DNA of 64,000 nucleotides from JBCBWG01 sp039039985 (GTDB taxonomy: Bacteria; Pseudomonadota; Alphaproteobacteria; Rhizobiales; Hyphomicrobiaceae): contig JBCCOV010000003.1 in assembly GCA_039039985.1 (NCBI GenBank), positions 13,920 to 77,919 on the forward strand. The letters are read 5' to 3'. The notes below the pieces were generated by a model. That model did no database searches. It was not told where the DNA came from and saw only the letters and a list, made by a program, of their open reading frames with translations. Positions 8,688 to 17,167 of the stretch are shown here, in pieces. The position numbers were made by a program, and so were the translations under genes. Every line of letters starts with the position of its first letter. The stretch's first letter is position 1.

Positions 8688-9266
8688 ATGCTTGATATCG
8701 GCTGGGCCGAACTTCTTACGGTTGGCGTCGTCGCTCTTTTGGTTGTCGGACCAAAGGAGCTACCAGCGCTTGCGAAAACCATCGGACGCTATGTCGGCAT
8801 GATCCGTCGGCAAGCCAATGAGTTTCGTGCACAGTTCGACGAGGCCATCCAGGACAGCGAGTTCGACGAGGTCCGCAAGGAATTCTCCGGCCTAAAGTCC
8901 GACGCCGAGAAGGCCGTCGGGGAGGTGTCCTCGGCGGCGGAAACGTCCAACTTCTCGATCGATGAGCTAGACTGGCTTAAGGATGACGAGCCGACGTCGC
9001 CGGCTGCTGCTGCGGCCGCAGCGGCGGCTACACGGGCGAAACAGACCGAACCAGAACGAGGCATTGCTGCGCCTGAACCAAGTCTTGAACCTCATCCGAG
9101 CAGAGACGAGGCGCCAAGCGAGACCGGTGACGACAGGCTCGTCAACGGATCTGACGTGCACAAGTCAAGCACGAACGGTTCCGGCTCCGGCGCGGACGAT
9201 GTGCCGAGTGACGAGTCGCCACGTCCGGCAGCTCAGTCCAAGGCGAGTGAGGCAACCGCATCGTGA
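8688..9266 (+). CDS. tatB: Twin-arginine translocase subunit TatB
   Basis: A 192-residue TatB, which forms the signal-peptide receptor with TatC. It begins MLDIGWAELLTVGVVALLVVG, the typical membrane helix with a conserved Glu, then PKELPALAKTIGRYVG and a long amphipathic helix. The C-terminal half is Ala/Glu/Ser-rich and includes a run of alanines near residues 104-113; this tail is variable in the family. The gene is 155 bases after tatA. Its stop overlaps the GTG start of tatC (GTGA). Confidence 0.95.
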   Translation: MLDIGWAELLTVGVVALLVVGPKELPALAKTIGRYVGMIRRQANEFRAQFDEAIQDSEFDEVRKEFSGLKSDAEKAVGEVSSAAETSNFSIDELDWLKDDEPTSPAAAAAAAAATRAKQTEPERGIAAPEPSLEPHPSRDEAPSETGDDRLVNGSDVHKSSTNGSGSGADDVPSDESPRPAAQSKASEATAS

Positions 9267-10072
9267 GTGTGGACACGGATCAGCGACCCGGGCACGACGA
9301 AATCGAGGCCTCCAAGGCTCCGCTGATGGAGCACCTCGTTGAGCTACGCACGCGGCTGATTTACGCGTTGATTGCGATAGCCATCGGCTTTGTGCTGTGC
9401 TTCGGGTTCGCCCAGGAAATCTACAACATCCTGATCTGGCCGTATCAGCTGGCCCGCGGAACCGACGCGCCGATCCGTATGATCTATACGGCGCCGCACG
9501 AGTTTTTCTTCACGCAAATCAAGCTGGCCCTGTTTGGGGCGACGTTCCTGGCGTTCCCCATGATTGCGATCCAGGTCTACAAGTTCGTTGCGCCCGGTCT
9601 CTATCGGAACGAGCGAAGCGCATTCTATCCGTATCTTATTGCAACGCCTGTACTTTTCGTGATTGGTGCGGCTGTTGTCTACTTCCTCGTCATGCCGCTG
9701 GCGATGAGCTTCTTTCTGTCCATGGAGCAGCCGACCGGCAACGTGACGATTACGCTCGAAGCCAAAGTCTCCGAGTATTTGTCGCTGATCATGACGCTGA
9801 TTATCGGCTTTGGAATCTGCTTCCAGTTGCCCGTCATCCTGACGCTGCTTGCGCGCGCCGGTATGGTAACAGCGAATACGCTGCGAGAAAAACGGCGCTG
9901 GGCGATTCTGGGAACATTCGTTGCTGCGGCCATCCTCACGCCGCCTGACCCGATCAGCCAGATTGCCATGGCGCTGCCAACCATCGGGCTGTACGAACTT
10001 TCGATCCTCGCCGTTGCGTACTTCGAGAAGAAGCGGCTGGCGGAAGAGGCGGATGACGAGCCTGAGCTTTAA
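9263..10072 (+). CDS. tatC: Sec-independent translocase subunit TatC
   Basis: A 269-residue polytopic membrane protein, the core receptor for twin-arginine signal peptides. The conserved N-terminal motif HLVELRTRL (24-32) includes the glutamate that contacts the RR motif. Six membrane helices can be picked out, with the conserved FF.QIKLALFGATFLAFP and AAILTPPDPISQ segments. It starts with GTG at 9263, overlapping the tatB stop by four bases, which implies coupled translation. Length and motif order are normal. Confidence 0.97.
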   Translation: MSVDTDQRPGHDEIEASKAPLMEHLVELRTRLIYALIAIAIGFVLCFGFAQEIYNILIWPYQLARGTDAPIRMIYTAPHEFFFTQIKLALFGATFLAFPMIAIQVYKFVAPGLYRNERSAFYPYLIATPVLFVIGAAVVYFLVMPLAMSFFLSMEQPTGNVTITLEAKVSEYLSLIMTLIIGFGICFQLPVILTLLARAGMVTANTLREKRRWAILGTFVAAAILTPPDPISQIAMALPTIGLYELSILAVAYFEKKRLAEEADDEPEL

Positions 10073-10263
10073 GGCATCGCCGCGTAAGCTGTCTGTGGGA
10101 TGCTGAACGCCCGAACGCCCTCCATGAACGGCGGGATCGCAACTGAGCTGCGCGCTACATCATGGATCTCCACGAAAGCCGTTATCGGCCACTGGACCGT
10201 GTTGGTCGCAAGCGCCTATAGAGCCAGCCATGTTCTTCTTCGACTGCGGCACATGAGGCAGAC

Positions 10264-11547
10264 GTGTTCGACATCAAAATGATCCGAGAGCAGCCGGATG
10301 CGTTCGACGCAGGGCTGGCGAAGCGCGGCCTTGCCGCAAAGGCTGCTGAAATTGTCGCAATCGACGATCGCCGCCGCCAGCATCTGACGAAGCTGCAGGA
10401 CGCGCAGGCTCGTCGTAACGCCGCATCCAAAGAGATCGGTAAGGCGATGGCGGCGAAGGACACCGCAACCGCCGACGCACTCAAAGCGGAAGTCGCGGAG
10501 TTGAAGTCGTTCATCCAGAGCGGAGAGGATGAAGAGCGCAAGCTCGATGCGGAATTGGAAGGTGTGCTGGCGAGCTTGCCAAACTTGCCGTTCGAGGATG
10601 TGCCCGAGGGTGCGGATGAGGCGGCCAACGTCGAAGTGCGTCGTGTCGGCACGCCTACTGAGTTTGCCTTCGCGGCCAAGGAACACTTCGATCTTGGCGA
10701 GGCGCTTGGTCTTATGGATTTCGAGGCGGCCGCACGCATGTCGGGCGCGCGATTCGTCGTCCTGAAGGGGCAGTTGGCACGGCTTGAGCGGGCCTTGGCG
10801 CAATTCATGCTCGACTTGCACACCAGTGAATTTGGGTACACCGAGGTCGTGCCACCGTACCTTGTGCGTGATCAGGCGCTGTTTGGGACGGCGCAACTGC
10901 CAAAGTTCCGCGAGGATCAGTTTCATACCGATGACAATTTTTGGCTGATTCCGACATCTGAAGTGCCGCTGACAAACCTCGTGCGGGAACAGATCGTCGA
11001 TGGCGGAGATCTGCCATTGCGCTTTACGGCCTGGACGCCGTGCTTTCGTTCTGAGGCCGGTTCGGCCGGGCGCGACGTACGCGGCATGATCCGCCAGCAT
11101 CAGTTCTCGAAGGTTGAGCTGGTGTCCGTGACGACCGAGCAGCAGGCTGTCGACGAGCATGAGCGGATGACGGCCTGTGCGGAAGAGGTCCTGAAACGCC
11201 TGGGCCTCGCCTATCGTGTGATGCTGCTGTCATCCGGTGACATGGGCTTTTCGGCGCGCAAGACGTATGATTTGGAAGTCTGGCTTCCCGGCCAAAAGGC
11301 GTATCGGGAGATTTCGAGCTGCTCGGTCTGCGGCGACTTCCAGGGCCGGCGCATGCGGGCACGCTATCGGGTGGCCGGCGAGAAGGATCTTCGCTACGTC
11401 CATACATTGAACGGATCCGGTCTAGCGGTCGGCCGGGCGATGGTGGCCGTATTGGAGACGTATCAGCAGTCCGACGGGTCGGTGGTGATCCCGGACGCGC
11501 TCTTGCCATACATGGGTGGGGTCACCCGGATCGCACGCGCGGAATAG
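10264..11547 (+). CDS. serS: Seryl-tRNA synthetase
   Basis: A 427-residue class II synthetase that charges tRNA-Ser and also supplies Ser-tRNA-Sec where selenocysteine is used. It begins MFDIKMIREQPDAFDAGLAKRG, followed by the N-terminal antiparallel coiled coil that binds the tRNA long variable arm (about 30-110). Motif 2 is in FRSEAGSAGRD and motif 3 is GSGLAVGRAMVAVLE. The GTG start at 10264 has GAGG five bases upstream. It follows tatC after 191 bases and precedes surE after 54. Confidence 0.97.
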   Translation: MFDIKMIREQPDAFDAGLAKRGLAAKAAEIVAIDDRRRQHLTKLQDAQARRNAASKEIGKAMAAKDTATADALKAEVAELKSFIQSGEDEERKLDAELEGVLASLPNLPFEDVPEGADEAANVEVRRVGTPTEFAFAAKEHFDLGEALGLMDFEAAARMSGARFVVLKGQLARLERALAQFMLDLHTSEFGYTEVVPPYLVRDQALFGTAQLPKFREDQFHTDDNFWLIPTSEVPLTNLVREQIVDGGDLPLRFTAWTPCFRSEAGSAGRDVRGMIRQHQFSKVELVSVTTEQQAVDEHERMTACAEEVLKRLGLAYRVMLLSSGDMGFSARKTYDLEVWLPGQKAYREISSCSVCGDFQGRRMRARYRVAGEKDLRYVHTLNGSGLAVGRAMVAVLETYQQSDGSVVIPDALLPYMGGVTRIARAE

Positions 11548-11601
11548 CATCGCGCGATGATCCTACGGTCGGTGGCCTGAAGCATATAAGAAGGGCTTTG
11601 C

Positions 11602-12360
11602 ATGCGTATCCTGGTGACAAACGACGATGGGATTGATGCCGAGGGCTTGCAGTCTCTCATCCGGATCGCCGGGCAGCTCTCGGACGATGTTTGGGTGGTC
11701 GCGCCGCAATCAAACCACTCGGGTGCCGGGCATTCGCTATCGCTCCGTGAACCGATGCGCATGAACCAGATCGACGAGCGCACCTATGCTGTACGTGGGA
11801 CACCGACAGACTGCGTTATCATGGCGGCGCGCCATATCCTAAGAGATCATCTGCCCGATCTTGTTTTGTCTGGGGTGAACCGCGGCCAGAACATTGCCGA
11901 GGACGTGACATACTCCGGCACAATCGCCGCCGCGTTCGAAGGGACATTGATCGGCATCCGCTCGATTGCCCTCAGCCAGGCGTTCGGCGGGCCGGCCGGG
12001 CGCAAGCTGCACTGGGACACGGCGGAAAAGTTCGCGCCAGATGTTGTCCGCAAACTCATCGCGGAGGACTGGCCCGAAGGCGTGCTCATGAATGTGAACT
12101 TCCCGCCCTACGAGCCGCACGAGGTCAAGGGCGTTCAGGTGACACGACAGGGTCGTCGTGATGCTGATCTCCTGGAAATCGACGAGCGTCACGATACCTG
12201 GGGCACGCCGTATTATTGGTTGGCCTTCCAGCGCAAGCGCTCAACGCCACCGGAGGGGACGGACCTCTGGGCTGTCTACAATGGCTACGTCTCGGTCACG
12301 CCGCTGTATCTCAATCTGACCCATCGCGAGATGCAGGATCGATTGTCCGCCAAGTTCTAG
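11602..12360 (+). CDS. surE: 5'/3'-nucleotidase SurE
   Basis: A 252-residue metal-dependent phosphatase acting on nucleoside monophosphates, and in some bacteria on short polyphosphate. The metal site NDDG is at residues 7-10. The motifs NHSGAGHSLS and SGVNRGQNIAEDVTYSGTIA are intact. In many proteobacteria the order is surE-pcm-nlpD; here the isoaspartate methyltransferase gene pcm is missing and an NlpD-like gene comes next. A likely intrinsic terminator lies 244 bases downstream. Confidence 0.97.
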   Translation: MRILVTNDDGIDAEGLQSLIRIAGQLSDDVWVVAPQSNHSGAGHSLSLREPMRMNQIDERTYAVRGTPTDCVIMAARHILRDHLPDLVLSGVNRGQNIAEDVTYSGTIAAAFEGTLIGIRSIALSQAFGGPAGRKLHWDTAEKFAPDVVRKLIAEDWPEGVLMNVNFPPYEPHEVKGVQVTRQGRRDADLLEIDERHDTWGTPYYWLAFQRKRSTPPEGTDLWAVYNGYVSVTPLYLNLTHREMQDRLSAKF

Positions 12361-12711
12361 AGCCTGTTCCGCCTCGGGCGGTCATTCCGGATCGTTGGAC
12401 CGCTCCCGCCGAACCCAACATGGCTTGTCGGCAGCAGCAGGTGCCGTTTTGCGTGTTTGTGCCGGTTGATATCCGGAGTTCCCGGTTTCCAGACCGACTT
12501 GTCATGAGTTTGACAAAAGTTGGCCGTGCCCCGCGCGCAATCGCGGCTTATTGGCCACACACGTGAGTCTGTTTCACACCGGCGTCTCCCAAGTCCCGCT
12601 CTGCCTGGATTTTTATCCGGGTTTTGCTGACGTGAACCATATTCGCGCCGCCGCGTTAAGCGTGTGTTTACCTAAACATCAATAATGGTAGGTGGCGTTG
12701 AGAGGTGCAAA
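12361..12711 (+). other. Non-coding interval between surE and nlpD
   Basis: No convincing gene is seen in these 351 bases, and nothing resembling a remnant of pcm is recognisable. It contains the intrinsic terminator at 12604-12625 and, just before the nlpD start, a TTAA-N7-TTTA sequence (12656-12670). That sequence differs by one base from the CtrA consensus. The nlpD promoter must lie after the terminator, but I could not identify clear -35 and -10 elements. Confidence 0.6.
12604..12625 (+). terminator. Intrinsic terminator downstream of surE
   Basis: A 7-bp stem, CCTGGAT (12604-12610) with ATCCGGG (12615-12621), has one G-U pair and a TTTT loop. It is followed immediately by TTTT at 12622-12625. 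It is placed to end the serS-surE transcript before nlpD. The short T-run makes it a moderate rather than strong candidate. Confidence 0.55.
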
Positions 12712-14304
12712 GTGAGTATAAGTATGCATAGTCTGCTTAGCCGCCCTGGCAGAGTCGTGCCGCTGCTTGGCTTGGGCGCGGTGGCGATCATCCTTATTGG
12801 ATGTAGCGCCGATGTGACGCGTTTTGACAGCTCGCTTCTTGGTGCAACGGACAACGGCCGACCGCCGATCACGAACAGTGGCTATTCAGAGTCGCACTTG
12901 TCTGACACCCCCCCAGTTACGACCACAGAACATAGTTTTGAGCCGCGTTCAGCGCCGCGATACGATACCGGTGTGAACCGCGCCCCGCTGGGCCGTGTGC
13001 CAACGACACGGCGCGTTGACGACCGGTATTCCGTGCGGTCGCGCAGCGAGCGCCATAAGACATACCGGGTGACAGACGCTGCGCCGTCGTCTTCGTATGA
13101 TGACGACTACCGGTCTGTGCGCTCGCGCAGAGATACCCGCAGACCATACCGCCCTACGGGCTCCTCGCGATCGTCCTACGACGACAATCCATCGGTACGG
13201 TCTCGCAGCGATACGCGGAAGTCGTATGAGGACGACTATTCATCTGCGCGGTCGCGTCGAGACACCCGCAAGTCTTACCGAACGGCTGATGCCGCACCGT
13301 CGTCTTATGACGATGAGGATCGCGGCAGCATCACCGTCTCTCAAGGTGACACGCTTTATAGCCTGGCGCGGCGGCACAACGTGTCGGTTGCTGCACTCAA
13401 GCGCGCCAATGGCCTTTCGAGCAACATCATCCGGCCGGGCCAACAGCTCGTGCTGCCTGGGCGGACCGCACGGCGAGTCGTCGAACGACGCGTTGTCGAG
13501 CGGGGCCCGCGAACGTATGAACCACGCACATCTGATCCGATCGACGACGATTCGACCTATACGGTTCAACCCGGAGACAGTCTCTACAGCATCGCGCGGC
13601 GTACGAACTTGTCGGTCGCAAGCCTCAGGTCCTGGAACGACATCTCGAATGCCCGTCGTCTGATGCCCGGCACGAAGCTGCGCCTCACGCCACCTGTCGA
13701 GCGCGACCGCGTCGAGCCCTCTGACCGCCGCTATCGGACAGCGCGCCGGGAAGTTTCACCTGACTCGTTGCGTGAGCCGGAGCGTGAGCCAAACGGCCGT
13801 ACGCTGTCGCCGCCATCATATGGCGCGAGAGTCATCAATCGGGAGCGCCCATCTCGCGAAGCACCCAAACGGGCCTCGATTGCGCGTGATGATCCAACTG
13901 TTCGGCGGCCGTCGTCACTCGACAGCGGCGCGAAGTTCCGCTGGCCGGTTCGCGGACGCATCATTTCCGGATTTGGCCCACGCAAAGACGGGTCGCACAA
14001 CGATGGGATCGACATCTCTGTCCCGATGGGGACTGAGATTCGCGCGGCCGGAGAAGGCGTCGTGGCCTATGCCGGTGACGAACTCAAAGGCTACGGCAAT
14101 CTGGTCTTGATCCGCCACAACAACGGTTGGGTCTCGGCCTATGCCCACGCCCGCGAGATGCTGGTTAAGCGCGGCGACAAGGTGCGGCGCGGCCAGGTGA
14201 TCGGGCGTGCCGGCAAGTCCGGAGCTGCCGATCAACCGATGCTGCATTTCGAGTTGCGCGACGGGGCCAAGCCGGTCGACCCACGTCCGCATCTCGGTTC
14301 TTAA
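12712..14304 (+). CDS. nlpD: NlpD-like LysM/LytM-domain lipoprotein
   Basis: A 530-residue outer-envelope lipoprotein. The signal peptide ends in a lipobox, LIGC. A Ser/Arg/Tyr/Asp-rich segment with several near-repeats of a VRSR-DTRKSY unit follows (about 100-190), then two LysM modules (SVSQGDTLYSLARRHNVS and YTVQPGDSLYSIARRTNLS) and a C-terminal LytM/M23 domain. In that domain the first zinc ligand looks replaced: NDGID stands where active enzymes have HxxxD, as in E. coli NlpD. It is therefore probably an activator of cell-wall amidases rather than an endopeptidase. The GTG at 12712 has GAGAGG six bases upstream; ATG 12724 is an alternative. Position after surE supports the name. Confidence 0.85.
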   Translation: MSISMHSLLSRPGRVVPLLGLGAVAIILIGCSADVTRFDSSLLGATDNGRPPITNSGYSESHLSDTPPVTTTEHSFEPRSAPRYDTGVNRAPLGRVPTTRRVDDRYSVRSRSERHKTYRVTDAAPSSSYDDDYRSVRSRRDTRRPYRPTGSSRSSYDDNPSVRSRSDTRKSYEDDYSSARSRRDTRKSYRTADAAPSSYDDEDRGSITVSQGDTLYSLARRHNVSVAALKRANGLSSNIIRPGQQLVLPGRTARRVVERRVVERGPRTYEPRTSDPIDDDSTYTVQPGDSLYSIARRTNLSVASLRSWNDISNARRLMPGTKLRLTPPVERDRVEPSDRRYRTARREVSPDSLREPEREPNGRTLSPPSYGARVINRERPSREAPKRASIARDDPTVRRPSSLDSGAKFRWPVRGRIISGFGPRKDGSHNDGIDISVPMGTEIRAAGEGVVAYAGDELKGYGNLVLIRHNNGWVSAYAHAREMLVKRGDKVRRGQVIGRAGKSGAADQPMLHFELRDGAKPVDPRPHLGS

Positions 14305-14331
14305 GATTTGGTCGATCAGCCTTAGAGTCGC

Positions 14332-15195
14332 TCACTCGAGTTCCAGCGTCTTGCCGAGGCGTCCGGCAAGATCCTGAATGTACTGCCAGGCCACCCGCCC
14401 GGACCTTGCGCCGCGGGTGGTCGCCCACTCGAGACTGTCTCGCTTCAATTCATCAGCGGCGATGTCTAATCCAAAATGCGCGACGTAGCCCTGGACCATG
14501 TCGAGGTACTGGTCTTGCGTGCCGTTATGAAAACCGAGCCACAGCCCAAAACGGTCGGATAGCGAAACCTTCTCCTCGACGGCTTCTGATGGATTGATCG
14601 CCGTTGAGCGCTCGTTTTCCATCATGTCACGCGGCATGAGATGTCGCCGGTTTGACGTCGCATAGAAGACCACATTCGCGGGCCGGCCCTCCAGGCCGCC
14701 GTCCAATACGGCCTTGAGCGACTTGTAGCTGGTATCGTCGCGATCGAACGACAGATCATCACAGAACACAATGAACCGCTCATCCTGTGATCGGAGATAG
14801 GCCATACAGCGCGGCAGGCTGTCGATGTCTTCGCGATGAATCTCGACCAGCTTGAGACCGGGCAGAGACGCGTCTCGGTTCCGCGCCACCTCGGCGTGGG
14901 CCGCCTTGACGAGCGACGACTTGCCCATGCCGCGGGCCCCCCACAGCAGGGCGTTGTTGGCGGGCAGACCACCAGCGAACCGCTGCGTGTTTTCCAGCAG
15001 TTGGGTCGCGGCTCTATCCAATCCCTTCAGCAAAAACAGTGGCACACGGTTGATGGCTGGAACGGCGACAAATGTCTCCGGGTCCGACTGCCAGATGAAG
15101 CCGTCAGCGGCTCTGAAGTCGGGTTGTAACGGTGGTGGCGGTGCCAGGCGCTCTAAGGCGGCTGCGATGCGCACTAGGACGTCTTGCTCGAACAC
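14332..15195 (-). CDS. DUF815-family AAA-type ATPase
   Basis: A 287-residue cytoplasmic P-loop ATPase. Walker A is GARGMGKSS at 86-94 and Walker B is FIVFCDDLSF at 141-150; ATSNRRHLMP fits a sensor-1 region. Proteins of this family (formerly DUF815) are widespread in proteobacteria and their function is not settled. It is convergent with nlpD, leaving only 27 bases between the stops, and divergent from the small secreted gene at 15425. The start MFEQDVLVRIA is typical of the family. Confidence 0.85.
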   Translation of the reverse strand: MFEQDVLVRIAAALERLAPPPPLQPDFRAADGFIWQSDPETFVAVPAINRVPLFLLKGLDRAATQLLENTQRFAGGLPANNALLWGARGMGKSSLVKAAHAEVARNRDASLPGLKLVEIHREDIDSLPRCMAYLRSQDERFIVFCDDLSFDRDDTSYKSLKAVLDGGLEGRPANVVFYATSNRRHLMPRDMMENERSTAINPSEAVEEKVSLSDRFGLWLGFHNGTQDQYLDMVQGYVAHFGLDIAADELKRDSLEWATTRGARSGRVAWQYIQDLAGRLGKTLELE

Positions 15196-15424
15196 GGTGT
15201 GTACGGCTCCAATGCGGTGGAACGAACGCGGGAGCAGAAGCTATAACCGACGAAGCGACTGCCGTCACGATCGGGCCACTTCATCGGCTGTTGCTCGCGC
15301 ATTCAGCTCAAGACTTGCAATTCATTTCGGGTTCACGCCTCATGTCGCAACGTCGACGCGTTGGGGCGGCATGCGTGTTGGATTGCGATTGCTCTTATTG
15401 CCTGGTGTTTTGGAGGACTGGATT

Positions 15425-15760
15425 ATGTCGTTACGCGTACTGGTTGCCGTCGGGGTGTTCATGATAGCTGCGAGTTCTGTGCGTGTCAGTGCTGCTGAGG
15501 CGCCCCGTGACGGGGCCGTTGAACTCGCCCAAGCCTGCGGCTGGTATGCCATTGCAACCTGTTCTCGTCGTCCTGGGCCTGCTCGACGAAGTGCGGGGCG
15601 CATTGGTGGCTATGTCGTCCTGACCGACAATATTGGAAACTTCGAACCCGGGTGGTTTTGCGCCGTAATCGGTCCGCAAGGCAAACCCGGTGCATGGCAA
15701 GACCGTGATTTCATGCGCAGCGCTGGAGAGGACTCCGCCTACATCAAATACGGCTGCTGA
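15425..15760 (+). CDS. Small secreted protein of unknown function
   Basis: A 111-residue protein with a Sec signal peptide (MSLRVLVAVGVFMIAASS..VSAAEA, cleavage after about residue 24). The mature part has four cysteines (ACGW, ATCS, GWFC and a C-terminal YGC), which suggests disulfides in the periplasm. The start is supported by GGAGG eight bases upstream. I recognise no domain. Similar small proteins with GGY.VLTDN and PGWFC phrases occur as hypothetical proteins in Hyphomicrobiales as far as I recall; this is not checked. Confidence 0.7.
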   Translation: MSLRVLVAVGVFMIAASSVRVSAAEAPRDGAVELAQACGWYAIATCSRRPGPARRSAGRIGGYVVLTDNIGNFEPGWFCAVIGPQGKPGAWQDRDFMRSAGEDSAYIKYGC

Positions 15761-15849
15761 TCGCCCGAACGCGTTGGCGTCACAGCATGCGCGATAGCCG
15801 GCTTTCTGGTTGGAGATGGCCGCGTTCTCTATCTCTAGAGCTTTGGAGC

Positions 15850-16461
15850 ATGGCGATGGTCGGATGGGCGTCGAAGATCGGGGCTGTCGCGCTAGTGCTG
15901 GGCATCTCCACTGCCGAGCTTGCTGTGGCCGGTGCGAGCCGACCGGATTTTGTCTCGCGCGACGCTTGGCGGGCAAAACCGGCGAATACAGAGCTCATGA
16001 CGCCGCACGTCCCGCGTGAGATCGTCATCCACATGACTGGGGTCCGCCAGCAGCCAAGGATCTCGCTGGAACGCAAACTACGCGGGCTCCAGGGCTTTTC
16101 GATGCGCAAGGGGCGCATCAGGCGCAGCCCGAAGCCCGCTTGGGGCGATGTGCCGTACCATTTCTACATTGGGGTGTCCGGCCGCATCGGCGAAGGCCGT
16201 GATCTTAGATATGCCGGAGATACGAACACGAACTACAACCCGGCGAACCGCATTCACGTGGTCCTTGAGGGAGACTTTCAGAACGAACGACCTTCTCCGG
16301 AACAGCTTGCATCACTCACGAGACTCACGATTTGGCTCGTACGCCGATTCAACATTCAACTGGCGAAGATCACGGGCCATAGTGAGCACGCCGCGACGAC
16401 ATGTCCTGGCAAGCACCTAAAAGCGGTATTGCCCAGCTTGCTGAAGGCCGTTGCGCGGTAA
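15850..16461 (+). CDS. Secreted N-acetylmuramoyl-L-alanine amidase (Amidase_2/PGRP type)
   Basis: A 203-residue zinc amidase that cleaves the bond between muramic acid and the peptide stem. A signal peptide (residues 1-29, ending AVAGA) precedes the domain. The likely zinc ligands are the His in IVIHMTG, the first His of GHSEH and the Cys of TCPGKH, the order of T7-lysozyme-type amidases; PYHFYIG and HVVLEGDF strands are also typical. The start could be ATG 15850 or ATG 15856; a GGAG at 15845 fits the second slightly better. Probably periplasmic, in cell-wall turnover. Confidence 0.88.
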   Translation: MAMVGWASKIGAVALVLGISTAELAVAGASRPDFVSRDAWRAKPANTELMTPHVPREIVIHMTGVRQQPRISLERKLRGLQGFSMRKGRIRRSPKPAWGDVPYHFYIGVSGRIGEGRDLRYAGDTNTNYNPANRIHVVLEGDFQNERPSPEQLASLTRLTIWLVRRFNIQLAKITGHSEHAATTCPGKHLKAVLPSLLKAVAR

Positions 16462-16549
16462 CTGCGGCGACACGTGAGATTTTGATCGATGTTCTGTGGT
16501 CGTTGCTCCGGTGAATGGGCGGCTTCAAGCCCGTGCTGTGGCATGTTGG

Positions 16550-16577
16550 TTGCAATTGGAATGTCTGGCCGTATAGT
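16550..16577 (+). promoter_or_regulatory. Candidate sigma-70-type promoter for yajC-secDF
   Basis: TTGCAA (16550-16555) and TATAGT (16572-16577) are separated by 16 bases. They match the TTGACA and TATAAT consensus at four and five of six positions. The site is 142 bases before the yajC start, in a 257-base interval without genes, so it could drive yajC, secD, secF and the genes after them. Confidence 0.45.
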
Positions 16578-16718
16578 CCCGCGCCACAGATCTTGCGCGC
16601 CGGCGCTTGTCATTTGATCTGGTGTGTCGGCCTTAATGGTTGCTAGGCAGATCTGAAGTCTCCAAATGACGAGAATCGTGCGCGGACCCCAACTGCGACC
16701 CACCGGAAGGTTTCGGAC

Positions 16719-17054
16719 ATGTTCATATCACCCGCCTATGCCCAGACCGGCAGTCCGGGAGGCGGCGATCTCTTCGTTACGTTCGTCCCGCTACTGATTA
16801 TCTTTGCGATCTTCTATTTCCTGCTGATCCGGCCGCAGCAAAAGCGCATGCAGCAGCATCGGGATATGGTGGCAAACATCAAGCGTGGCGATACCATCGT
16901 TACGGCCGGTGGGATTGTTGGCAAAGTTTATCGCGTTAAGCAGGATGACGCGGAGATCGAAGTCGAGATCGCGGAAAACACGCGAATCCGCGTCGTACGG
17001 TACACGATCTCGGAAGTCCGCCCGAAAGGTGAAGCCGCGTCCGAGAGTACGTAA
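16719..17054 (+). CDS. yajC: Sec translocon accessory protein YajC
   Basis: A 111-residue inner-membrane protein of the SecDF-YajC complex. A short N-terminus with many Gly and Ser residues is followed by one helix (LFVTFVPLLIIFAIFYFLLI) and the family motif RPQQKRMQQHRDM. Then comes GD.IVTAGGIVGKV, the most conserved part of the cytoplasmic domain. It is the first gene of yajC-secD-secF. An AGG-containing site (GGAAGG) lies upstream of the ATG. Confidence 0.96.
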   Translation: MFISPAYAQTGSPGGGDLFVTFVPLLIIFAIFYFLLIRPQQKRMQQHRDMVANIKRGDTIVTAGGIVGKVYRVKQDDAEIEVEIAENTRIRVVRYTISEVRPKGEAASEST

Positions 17055-17167
17055 GCCGACGCAATCGGCCTCAGCCGTCGTCACGAACGCGTTGATCGGA
17101 TTGCGGCGTTGTGTGGTGTATGACGGTGTCGCAGCTCAAAAGTTGACCCGAAAGCAGGTGCAGCGAA

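Noticed and set aside
16462..16718. Possible RNA gene in the gap before yajC
   Set aside because: I saw a likely promoter but no conserved RNA fold, tRNA-like arm or terminator before yajC. The gap is best read as a leader region.
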